Below, piece after piece: positions 18,957-26,194 of a DNA stretch of 64,000 nt. The notes under the pieces were generated by a model. That model saw only the letters and a program-made list of their open reading frames with translations. It did no database searches and was not told where the DNA came from. The translations under genes and the position numbers were made by a program. The number at the start of each line of letters is the position of its first letter. The stretch's first letter is position 1. Source of the DNA: Pseudomonas sp. Irchel 3E20 (GTDB taxonomy: Bacteria > Pseudomonadota > Gammaproteobacteria > Pseudomonadales > Pseudomonadaceae); contig NZ_FYEE01000011.1 in NCBI RefSeq assembly GCF_900187645.1, positions 62,001 through 126,000 on the forward strand. Direction: 5' to 3'.

Positions 18957-19313
18957 TTAAGCGACGCGAGCTGTAATCAAGGCTACGCCGGCAATTACCA
19001 GTAAGATCCCTGCACCTGTTGTCCAGTGAAAGGGTTCACGAAAAATCAATATAGAAGACATTGCGACGGCAGCAACTGCACCAGCTGTGAGGACAGGATG
19101 TGCCACATTTAATGGTAGCCTTGCCAAGGCTGCAGCATAGAGAAGAAATGCTGCACCATAGAGACCAAGGCCTAGCCAAAATGGCCAGTTATTTAGAGCA
19201 GCCATTGGGTCACTGAGGGATGGAAATTTACGCGGCTCCATCATCGCCATCTTTATCAGTACGCTTGCGGAGGCATTGGAAAGAATGCCAATTATCAAAA
19301 TGAACCACTTCAT
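18957..19313 (-). CDS. Small four-helix membrane transporter (SMR/EamA, ArnE-like)
   Basis: 118 residues with four hydrophobic helices, starting MKWFILIIGILSNASASVLIKMAM and ending GILLVIAGVALITARVA. This is the size and topology of the SMR family, which includes the ArnE/ArnF flippase for undecaprenyl-phosphate-aminoarabinose. Placed directly before a polyprenyl-sugar synthase-like gene, it may flip the lipid-linked sugar. The ATG overlaps the stop of the preceding isomerase gene (ATGA). A multidrug exporter role is possible but context argues against it. Confidence 0.72.
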   Translation of the reverse strand: MKWFILIIGILSNASASVLIKMAMMEPRKFPSLSDPMAALNNWPFWLGLGLYGAAFLLYAAALARLPLNVAHPVLTAGAVAAVAMSSILIFREPFHWTTGAGILLVIAGVALITARVA

Positions 19314-20146
19314 TTGTCTACTCCAGCACCTAGGGATCTATAGTGCTTCTCGGCAAATTGGAGTGCTCGCTCAATTGAGAGCACATGTGATTCACCCTGA
19401 GTACCTAGCATTTCAATAGAGACAATAGGGTTCGTCAGGTGTTGCCTGATGGCTTCTGCCATTCTTTGGTGATCTGTACCACCATCGCCCAAGGTCACTA
19501 GATTCGGTTCACTGGCGTGGATATGCCCGATGAACGGAGCCGTATTCTGAAGAACTTGATAAGGATCTTCACCATTGATCGCTAGTGCGCCCGTGTCTAG
19601 TTGCATCTTGATCGACGGATGCGCAATTAACTTTACGATGTATGCAGTTTCAGCGCTGGTGGTCATGAAGTTAGCACCATAACACGTGGGGTTTGGCTCT
19701 AAGCACACAGTAACATTGTTCGTCTGGGCGATATCGCCTAATTCTCTAAAAAACGAAATAGCAACTTCCTGGGTTTCAGCTTCACTCAACCCAGTACGGT
19801 CCCTGTTTTTCGGAGAACCGAATACCAGGCGGGTCGCGCCGAGGCCTGCCCCAATTCGGCATATTGCTTTCAAGTGACTTAACATAGCTTTTTGGGAGGT
19901 TGGAGCGCCGAAAACATTAAGGCCCGATGTACCAAAAAGTAGTGCCTGCATGCCGGTAATTTCTATACCTCTTGTATTCCACCATACTTTAACGTGTGCA
20001 ATTTCTGAGTCTGAAGCGTTGGCCGGCTGAGCGAAGTATTTTCCTGGCGCAATATCTATTGCATCAACACTGTAGCGTTGGAGAAGCTGAACAACTGCCT
20101 CATCCTCTGTTACGTCCCATGCAATATTAGAAACCGCTAGCCTCAT
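19310..20146 (-). CDS. Sugar phosphate isomerase/epimerase (xylose isomerase-like TIM barrel)
   Basis: 278 residues. The four metal ligands expected for this fold are in order: E in VCLEPNP, D in MQLDTGAL, H in GHIHASEP and E in VSIEML. Such enzymes isomerise or epimerise sugars or cyclitols. Both ends overlap neighbours by ATGA, so it is translationally coupled with the SDR gene before it and the SMR-like gene after it. Substrate unknown. Confidence 0.8.
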   Translation of the reverse strand: MRLAVSNIAWDVTEDEAVVQLLQRYSVDAIDIAPGKYFAQPANASDSEIAHVKVWWNTRGIEITGMQALLFGTSGLNVFGAPTSQKAMLSHLKAICRIGAGLGATRLVFGSPKNRDRTGLSEAETQEVAISFFRELGDIAQTNNVTVCLEPNPTCYGANFMTTSAETAYIVKLIAHPSIKMQLDTGALAINGEDPYQVLQNTAPFIGHIHASEPNLVTLGDGGTDHQRMAEAIRQHLTNPIVSIEMLGTQGESHVLSIERALQFAEKHYRSLGAGVDK

Positions 20147-20937
20147 GCCGTTTTCTCCGAGACGGGTTTGGGTGTAGGGCTTTCTGATTGCGCATAACTC
20201 CTGACAGCCAGAATGGTCTCTCTGGAAGTGTACTGGTAGCGACCAGAGGCTCCGAATATGTGAGCGTATTTTGTTTGCATATCGTAGGTAGCAGCAGTAC
20301 TGGCTAAAGAGTGATTGAACACATTACCGAAACCTTTCTCTGAGATCTCGCCGACACTGATTGGCTCAGAGGTCAGATGAATAAGTTTAAGGCCATTGTC
20401 GATCGCGGTTTGAATATCTGCCCACAGGTTGACCATAGGGTAAAATTGAAATACCCCACGGCTATCGATGGCTTCAAGATTGTTATTGTTCAGAAAATCA
20501 TAAATCACATTCTTGCGCAGGCCCGGCCCGACTAAGCCGGGGAGACGTACGATCAAGTGATTGGGAAAATTACGTTCTATAAATTTTTCCAAACGACGGC
20601 GATTCAGACCGTAGGCGTGAAGTTCTTCTTCTTCGACTGGAGTGTCTTCATCCACTCCGAGAACAGTTTTGAATACATCAACCGTGCTGATTAGTACGAA
20701 TGTTCGGCACTTAATTGTGGAAAGGTGAGCAATTAGCTCGTCAATTTTTTGCTGATCGCCTTCCGGGTCTCGATTGGCGATCCATTTCTGTGCCGGGGCC
20801 CCTGCGCAGACGACCGTCTGGAATGTTTGGCCATCAATCTTGTCAATGTTGGTTGAACGAAAGAGCGCGTCGAACGGCGCTTGCTTCAGAAGAGTAGAAC
20901 CAACAAATCCGGAGAAACCGATAAGTGCATTGCTCAT
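20143..20937 (-). CDS. NAD-dependent epimerase/dehydratase family protein (atypical SDR)
   Basis: 264 residues. The N-terminal dinucleotide motif is shortened: NALIGFSGFVGSTLL. STVDVF supplies the active-site Ser/Thr position. The expected YxxxK appears as YGLNR, with Arg in place of Lys, which is atypical and may mean altered catalysis or a binding role. VRLPGLVGPGLRKN follows, as in sugar-nucleotide epimerases. It begins 3 bp after the FAD oxidoreductase gene. Confidence 0.75.
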   Translation of the reverse strand: MSNALIGFSGFVGSTLLKQAPFDALFRSTNIDKIDGQTFQTVVCAGAPAQKWIANRDPEGDQQKIDELIAHLSTIKCRTFVLISTVDVFKTVLGVDEDTPVEEEELHAYGLNRRRLEKFIERNFPNHLIVRLPGLVGPGLRKNVIYDFLNNNNLEAIDSRGVFQFYPMVNLWADIQTAIDNGLKLIHLTSEPISVGEISEKGFGNVFNHSLASTAATYDMQTKYAHIFGASGRYQYTSRETILAVRSYAQSESPTPKPVSEKTA

Positions 20938-20940
20938 ATT

Positions 20941-22098
20941 TTACTCCTGCATATCCCTGGTTGGCTTAACAGATAAGTCTTCCGTGTCTAGCGTTTCAAG
21001 GACATCATAAATATTGTCGATTTTTCCGCCTAGAATTGAATAGCATCCTGGCAAGCTTTGATGTTTTTCAAAAAAAATTGGACGTCCATCGTCGCCTTCA
21101 TTTTTTACGAGCACCGTTTTTACTTCGAATAGAGAATCGGTATATGTGGCGCTCTGCAACGACGGAATATACCTGGCCACATCTCTAACCATACGGTCAA
21201 CACGTGTGGCGCGATCGTACTGCTTGAGTTTCTCGTAAGGATCAAGGCCTTCTACGTCGTTCCAATTCAAATGCGGTGTATAGCGAACATGAGATAGGGT
21301 ATGCAGTCCCCTAGCCGGAAACGGCATTAACGAAAAAAAAGGTCCATCCATCACGGTTATCCCCAGGCCATTCAGAGCTGATGGCATTTGCATAAGCGCC
21401 ATTTCAGTTATCTCTTGTTTCAGCTCAGCTTTTACTCCGGAAAATTCTCCCTTGAACTGGTTTAGACCACTGTAGGTACAATTGAAAACAAAACTGCAGG
21501 AAATGGAATCCCTTACTCCAAATTTGGATTCTGTGACGATTTCAAGGGGCGCTTCTGCGCCTCTTGATATCTCTACTACGCGGGACTCATAGCGAATTTC
21601 AACACCACTTTCCCTCAATTCCCTTTCAGCCCAACTGGAAAGTTTTGTCGTATCGAAGGCATACTCTTCCACCAAGAACACGTCTTCAATTAGGCGCGGT
21701 TCAAAAAGCGCTCGTAAGGCAGGGTCCGCTGGGAGAATGCTTGCACCAATATCACGGCAAAATCGTTGAAACTGTTTCGCTGTTACTTTTGAGTTTCTCC
21801 GTGCGATTGCATATAACTTAACAAAGTCTTGCTTAACTACTTGTGGCCAGTCACGAACGAACCTAGGCAAATTTATACGGCTTCGGTACGCGGTTGTAAA
21901 ACTACGTGGATAATGATATCCGTTATGAACTCGCGCTTGGTTATTATAAGAGGCACGCATCATTAGCGCTGGTTCACGCTCGATAAGTACAATGTGTTTC
22001 AGTCCGCGTTGCTTAGCAAGATAGATAGCAATCGCTGCGCCGTAAAATCCACCGCCGATGATGATTGCTTCTTGTTGTGGACTGGACTTTCTCATCAT
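20941..22098 (-). CDS. FAD-dependent oxidoreductase (DAO family)
   Basis: 385 residues. The N-terminal FAD motif is IIIGGGFYGAA (GxGxxG-like, ~15-20), followed by a Glu ending the second strand (VLIEREP). ARVHNGYHYPRS is a conserved-looking patch after it. The C-terminal part contains the SILGGKIDNIYD segment that closes the FAD site. No close functional name is possible. Placed between a membrane GT2 and an SDR/isomerase pair, it probably oxidises a sugar or a sugar-linked intermediate. ATGA overlap with the GT2 gene before it. Confidence 0.8.
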   Translation of the reverse strand: MMRKSSPQQEAIIIGGGFYGAAIAIYLAKQRGLKHIVLIEREPALMMRASYNNQARVHNGYHYPRSFTTAYRSRINLPRFVRDWPQVVKQDFVKLYAIARRNSKVTAKQFQRFCRDIGASILPADPALRALFEPRLIEDVFLVEEYAFDTTKLSSWAERELRESGVEIRYESRVVEISRGAEAPLEIVTESKFGVRDSISCSFVFNCTYSGLNQFKGEFSGVKAELKQEITEMALMQMPSALNGLGITVMDGPFFSLMPFPARGLHTLSHVRYTPHLNWNDVEGLDPYEKLKQYDRATRVDRMVRDVARYIPSLQSATYTDSLFEVKTVLVKNEGDDGRPIFFEKHQSLPGCYSILGGKIDNIYDVLETLDTEDLSVKPTRDMQE

Positions 22099-23108
22099 GA
22101 CGCCTGATCTGTAGGTGAGATTGGAGGCATTATTTTAGTTGGAGCGACCTCTTCAATATTCAGTTTTTCACGGCGTGTCATGCGGGCACTCGTAAACTCT
22201 TGGCCAACATGATAGAGCGGGCCTTCATTTGATAGACTGGCCATATTGAGAATGTATTCGCCCAACACAAGCAGTACAAGTGAAATCAAGAAAAACATAC
22301 CAGATTGTTGGAGTGAAAAACTGATCCAGCCAGGGGCAACGTCGGCTTTCAAAAGGCCGATTGCAACAACGTAAACGCTATAGATCAAATTGGCTACTGC
22401 CCCGAAGAGAGAAAGAGATGTGACCAGTCGCATAGGTGCGCGGGTGGTTGAAACGAGTAGCCGCATGCCACGATCAATGCTCTCGCCTAAGCGTTTTTGC
22501 TGCGAGGCCTTAGGTTTAGAGCTGTAGTTCAAGTATGAGCGAGCAAAACCCCCAGTCGCGGGAAGGTGGCGATATGTCATGGATGGTTGAGGGTGCTGAA
22601 GAATAAAATTAATGACCCTTTTGCTGAGAATGCGATACTGAGGTGCTTCTTTAGCAAGATGGACGCCGTTGAACCAACTATATAAACCGTTGAAAAGAGC
22701 GAAGGCTGCGCGATAGGCGAGGCTGCGTGCTGGTTTTTGTTCATTATTTGCAAAAACCACGTCAGAGCCACGCACTGCTTGATCCAATAACTCTGGCAGA
22801 AAGATGATGTCGTCTATGAGAGGATCGATGACGGCCACAAAGTCGCCTAGCGCATTCTCTAGCCCCACCCAAGAGGCGGTATCAGTATCTACTTCCTTAG
22901 TCAGAGCATAAACCTGTAGATTAGCAAAGCCACTCTCGCCTGTCAGACGTTTCATTACTGAAATACTATTGTCTTCTGAAGCATTATCAACAATGATTAA
23001 CTCATAATCGCTGACCAGGTTCGAGATAACAGTGGTGGCATCGGACAGTATACTTTCAATTGTGTCCGACTGATTTCGAACGATGAAAACTACAGACAAA
23101 AATGGCAC
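22095..23108 (-). CDS. Membrane-anchored family 2 glycosyltransferase (GtrB/ArnC-like)
   Basis: 337 residues. GT-A fold: LSVVFIVRNQSDTIESIL, ELIIVDNASEDNS and VAVIDPLIDD. Two membrane helices follow at about 230-255 and 270-295. This layout is that of GtrB/ArnC enzymes, which load a sugar onto undecaprenyl phosphate. The substrate is unknown. It overlaps the FAD gene by ATGA. Confidence 0.8.
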   Translation of the reverse strand: MPFLSVVFIVRNQSDTIESILSDATTVISNLVSDYELIIVDNASEDNSISVMKRLTGESGFANLQVYALTKEVDTDTASWVGLENALGDFVAVIDPLIDDIIFLPELLDQAVRGSDVVFANNEQKPARSLAYRAAFALFNGLYSWFNGVHLAKEAPQYRILSKRVINFILQHPQPSMTYRHLPATGGFARSYLNYSSKPKASQQKRLGESIDRGMRLLVSTTRAPMRLVTSLSLFGAVANLIYSVYVVAIGLLKADVAPGWISFSLQQSGMFFLISLVLLVLGEYILNMASLSNEGPLYHVGQEFTSARMTRREKLNIEEVAPTKIMPPISPTDQAS

Positions 23109-23190
23109 TTTAATTATCCTGATCGTTGAGTTGTCATGTTAAGTTAGTCGATGATAGTTTGGCAGCAAGTATTTCTAGTCGGGGTTCATG

Positions 23191-24282
23191 TCAACGTCTA
23201 CCTTCCTTGGCCAAGCAGGCCAATATGAGGCTTAAGTTTCCAAGCCATGTTTGCCTATACACACCTGCTTTCCTAAGGCTCCACACTACTTTCCATGATT
23301 TTTGGTTGCATGCATGTTTAAAGTTATCCAGTATTAATTGGTTTTCTAGGGTAAGCAAGTGACGGACACTATCCAGCGCTTCGATGTTTTTCCTGCTCCA
23401 AGCTTTGAAATCACCTCGAAGCGTGCCGCGTAGGCGCTGAAATCTTGCTAGCCAGCCAGAATTGCTACCTATCAGATTGCTACTGTGCTGTCGATACAGC
23501 AGGTGCGGAGACTCGTCATAATGTATCACTCCGCCAGCACCTGTAATTAATTGATATGCCCACCAGTCGTGAGTTGGAATATCTAATTTGTCTCCGGCTT
23601 CTTGGAGTAACAGCTTTGCAGTATGATTAAACACCATGGTGTTTCCACCACCAATATTTTGCACTAGGGCATTGGCAAAGCTAGGTGGGCGACTAAATTT
23701 TGGTGAAAATCCAATCAAGTTGTTTGACTCATCAATCAGCTGTGTTCTGCTGCAATAAAGGGCCGGCAGTTGCTTGGGAATCGTGCTCAACCAATTTGAG
23801 GCTACTTGAAGCTTATCTTCATTCCAGATGTCGTCTTGATCTGCCCAGGCATAGAAATCTGCTTCTATATCAACGCGGCAGCAAAGAGATAAAAAATTCC
23901 TGACAAAGTTTTGTTGGGGCCCAGGAACGATTTTAAGCCTGTCTTTATCAAGCTTTTGTTGATGGCACTTGAGGATATTTAGCGTATTGTCTCGAGAGCC
24001 ATCATCAGAAACAATCAAGTTCCATGAAGTGTGTGTTTGATAATTGAAAGACTCTAATTGCTCAGCCAAAAAATGTTCACCATTATAGGTGCACATTAAT
24101 ATGGTTATTTGAGGTAAGCCACTTTCTGGTTCCCGAGGGGGGGCCAAAGGCTTTTTATTTGATTTAAGTATAAAATTATCAAATGTACTATTTGCCACAG
24201 AAGATACTCTCTGAGCGCCATCCCAATGGATGGCTGTACTCAAAATAGGTGCACTAGGCTCGCCCGGCCCAGTGTTTAGCAT
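23191..24282 (-). CDS. Family 2 glycosyltransferase (rhamnosyltransferase-like)
   Basis: 363 residues. A ~55-residue leader of unclear role precedes the GT-A domain: ITILMCTYNGEHFLAEQLES, LIVSDDGSRDNTL and the DxD-containing WADQDDIWNEDKL. These match rhamnosyl/galactosyl-type GT2 enzymes of O-antigen clusters. First gene of the leftward island, so the operon promoter is expected upstream in 24283-24500. A later start near the GT domain cannot be excluded. Confidence 0.82.
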   Translation of the reverse strand: MLNTGPGEPSAPILSTAIHWDGAQRVSSVANSTFDNFILKSNKKPLAPPREPESGLPQITILMCTYNGEHFLAEQLESFNYQTHTSWNLIVSDDGSRDNTLNILKCHQQKLDKDRLKIVPGPQQNFVRNFLSLCCRVDIEADFYAWADQDDIWNEDKLQVASNWLSTIPKQLPALYCSRTQLIDESNNLIGFSPKFSRPPSFANALVQNIGGGNTMVFNHTAKLLLQEAGDKLDIPTHDWWAYQLITGAGGVIHYDESPHLLYRQHSSNLIGSNSGWLARFQRLRGTLRGDFKAWSRKNIEALDSVRHLLTLENQLILDNFKHACNQKSWKVVWSLRKAGVYRQTWLGNLSLILACLAKEGRR

Positions 24283-24798
24283 CTATGCGATGCCGCAACT
24301 TTATGAAAATACCACAAAAAACCAGTGTGTTCATTGAAAAAGTGTGCTTTTCGAAGCGCTATGTCTTGGGGGGGATCGCTCTCTGACTGGTATCAGAATA
24401 GTGGCTGAATGATAGTAAATTTTCCAGGTAAGTATGCCGGGAAGTTGGTCGGGATACTCAGTCCGACAACTGCTTCGTGAATTGCATTTGGATCGTAATC
24501 TTAATGTGCTGCTACCTCAGGCAACTGAACAGTGCTACTGGTTTGCTGCGCCTCAACACCCGCTCCTTTTAAGTAAAAGATATGTTGTAGTAAAAAGCTC
24601 TACGGGGTGATCTGCTGCGTGGGGACCCGGCTTAGTGCTAAACACAGGTGTTCACTGGTCATAGTGCCATTGAGCTGTTTAAAAACTTATGCACCTCTCC
24701 ATGCGGTTTATGCTCTTAAGAAATATACATAAAAATCAATGTAATACGTAAGGCTGGCTCTCTCGCCCAGAAAATAGCCCACAGTTTATCCACAGATT
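24283..24798. other. Intergenic boundary of the glycan island
   Basis: About 515 bp without a convincing gene. It must hold the promoter of the leftward glycan operon; I see no clear JUMPstart-like element. A perfect DnaA box lies at 24786-24794. One short open frame is listed separately. No insertion-sequence ends or direct repeats were recognised. Confidence 0.5.
24434..24610 (+). CDS. Possible small ORF of unknown function, or gene remnant
   Basis: 58 codons from ATG with a weak AGG site 5-8 bases upstream. It encodes VRQLLRELHLDRNLNVLLP and QCYWFAAPQHPLLLSKRY, which look like real protein sequence rather than random frame. The second piece recalls the end of a LysR effector domain, but this is a guess. 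It stands alone, opposite in direction to both flanking operons, and may be a fossil of what lay here before the island arrived. Confidence 0.3.
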   Translation: MPGSWSGYSVRQLLRELHLDRNLNVLLPQATEQCYWFAAPQHPLLLSKRYVVVKSSTG

Positions 24799-25569
24799 TT
24801 AAACAGCCACTTTTTCCACTTCAGCCATGCTCGGCGGCAGGGAGCCCATGTCGCGTTGGGTTTGTTCGTTCCAAGCGGCGGCGCGGTCGTTGAGTTCGGC
24901 GATGGCGCGGGGGCCGGTGCCGTTGGCGTACATGGGTTCGCCGATGACGACGGTGATGACGCCGGCTTTTTTCGCCCAACCGGTTTTTGGCCAGAATTTA
25001 CCAGCGTTGTGGGCAATGGGCAGGACGGGCAGGTTGGCGTTGACGGCCAGGGCGGTGCCGCCTCGGGAGAATTTGCCGACCTGGCCGAAGGGGACGCGGG
25101 TGCCTTCGGGGAAGATCAGGACCCAGACGCCGTCCTTGAGCAGTTCATCGCCTTTTTTGGCGACGTGCTTGAGGGCGGCCTTGGGGTTGTCGCGGTCGAT
25201 GGCGATCGGGCGCAGCATGGCCATGGCCCAGCCGAAGAAGGGCACGAACAGCAGTTCGCGCTTGAGGACTTGGCTCAAGGGCTGGAAATAGGCGGAGAGA
25301 AAGAACGTCTCCCAGGTGCTTTGGTGGTTCGACAGGATGACGCAGGGTTGTGCAGGGACGTTCTCGGCGCCTTTGACTTCAAAGCGGATGTCGAGAAAGA
25401 CCTTGCTCAGCCACAGCGCACAACGGCACCAATAGACATTGATGAAGCGATAGCGGGCCTTGAAAGGCAGAAAAGGCGCGATGAAAAAGCTCAGGCTGCA
25501 CCAGAGCAAGGAGCTGGTGCCCAGCAGCAGGTAAAAGAAGAAGGTCCTGATTGCCTGCAAGATCGACAT
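24799..25569 (-). CDS. plsC: Lysophospholipid (1-acylglycerol-3-phosphate) acyltransferase
   Basis: 256 residues from ATG 25569 (MSILQAIRTFFFYLLL, a membrane helix). The acyltransferase block I is NHQSTWE (82-87), an HX4E variant of the usual HX4D; block III FPEGTR is at 153-158. It adds the second acyl chain in phospholipid synthesis at the inner membrane. The frame extends 15 codons further up, but the chosen start gives the usual N-terminus. It follows gmhB in the leftward operon glyQ-glyS-gmhB-plsC. Confidence 0.9.
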   Translation of the reverse strand: MSILQAIRTFFFYLLLGTSSLLWCSLSFFIAPFLPFKARYRFINVYWCRCALWLSKVFLDIRFEVKGAENVPAQPCVILSNHQSTWETFFLSAYFQPLSQVLKRELLFVPFFGWAMAMLRPIAIDRDNPKAALKHVAKKGDELLKDGVWVLIFPEGTRVPFGQVGKFSRGGTALAVNANLPVLPIAHNAGKFWPKTGWAKKAGVITVVIGEPMYANGTGPRAIAELNDRAAAWNEQTQRDMGSLPPSMAEVEKVAV

Positions 25570-25650
25570 AGCGACATTTACCGTTGCGGGCATTGCCCGC
25601 CTGTTCAAGCGCACTCCCGAACATTCCCTGGTCAGGACGTCAGAAGAACC

Positions 25651-26184
25651 CTAGTTGTGGATAAGTTCAGCGGCAATCGCCGCCAGATCGTCAAAAATCA
25701 AGGTGCCCACCGGTAGGGTTTTGCCCAGAGTCTTTTCGCCTTTACCGGTTTTTACCAAAACTGGCTGACAGTCGACGGCTTTGGCTGCCTCCAGGTCACT
25801 GATGCTGTCGCCCACGAACCAGACACGGGCCAATTCCACCTGGTAATGAGCCGCGATGGTTTTCAGCAGGCCGGGTTTGGGTTTGCGGCAATCGCAGTCT
25901 TCATCGGGGCCATGGGGGCAGTAGACGATCAGGCCCAGCTCACCCCCCTGCTCCGCCACCAGGGCGCGCAGGCGCTGGTGCATGGCGTCCAGCGTGGCGA
26001 TGTCGTAGTAGCCGCGAGCAATGCCGGACTGGTTGGTGGCGACGGCCACCGTCCATCCGGCCTTGCTCAACTGCGCGATGGCTTCGACCGAGCCGGGCAG
26101 TGGAGTCCACTCCTCGACCGACTTGATGTAAGCGTCGCTGTCATAGTTGATGACCCCGTCCCGATCGAGCATCAGCAGTTTCAA
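25651..26184 (-). CDS. gmhB: D-glycero-beta-D-manno-heptose 1,7-bisphosphate 7-phosphatase
   Basis: 177 residues from TTG 26184, chosen because AAGGAG stands 6 nt upstream; the frame runs further but only through glyS. HAD motif I is LMLDRDGV (D7, D9). The zinc-binding loop C89-P-H91 ... C97-D-C99 is the GmhB hallmark. It makes the heptose-1-phosphate used for ADP-heptose and the LPS inner core. A perfect DnaA box (25656-25664) lies across its last codons. Confidence 0.92.
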   Translation of the reverse strand: MKLLMLDRDGVINYDSDAYIKSVEEWTPLPGSVEAIAQLSKAGWTVAVATNQSGIARGYYDIATLDAMHQRLRALVAEQGGELGLIVYCPHGPDEDCDCRKPKPGLLKTIAAHYQVELARVWFVGDSISDLEAAKAVDCQPVLVKTGKGEKTLGKTLPVGTLIFDDLAAIAAELIHN

Positions 26185-26194
26185 CGGCGACTCC

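Noticed and set aside
12076..24798. Search for integrase, transposase, tRNA or direct repeats that would make the glycan island a classical genomic island
   Set aside because: None seen; only low GC content, gene content and the neighbouring pseudogene support acquisition.
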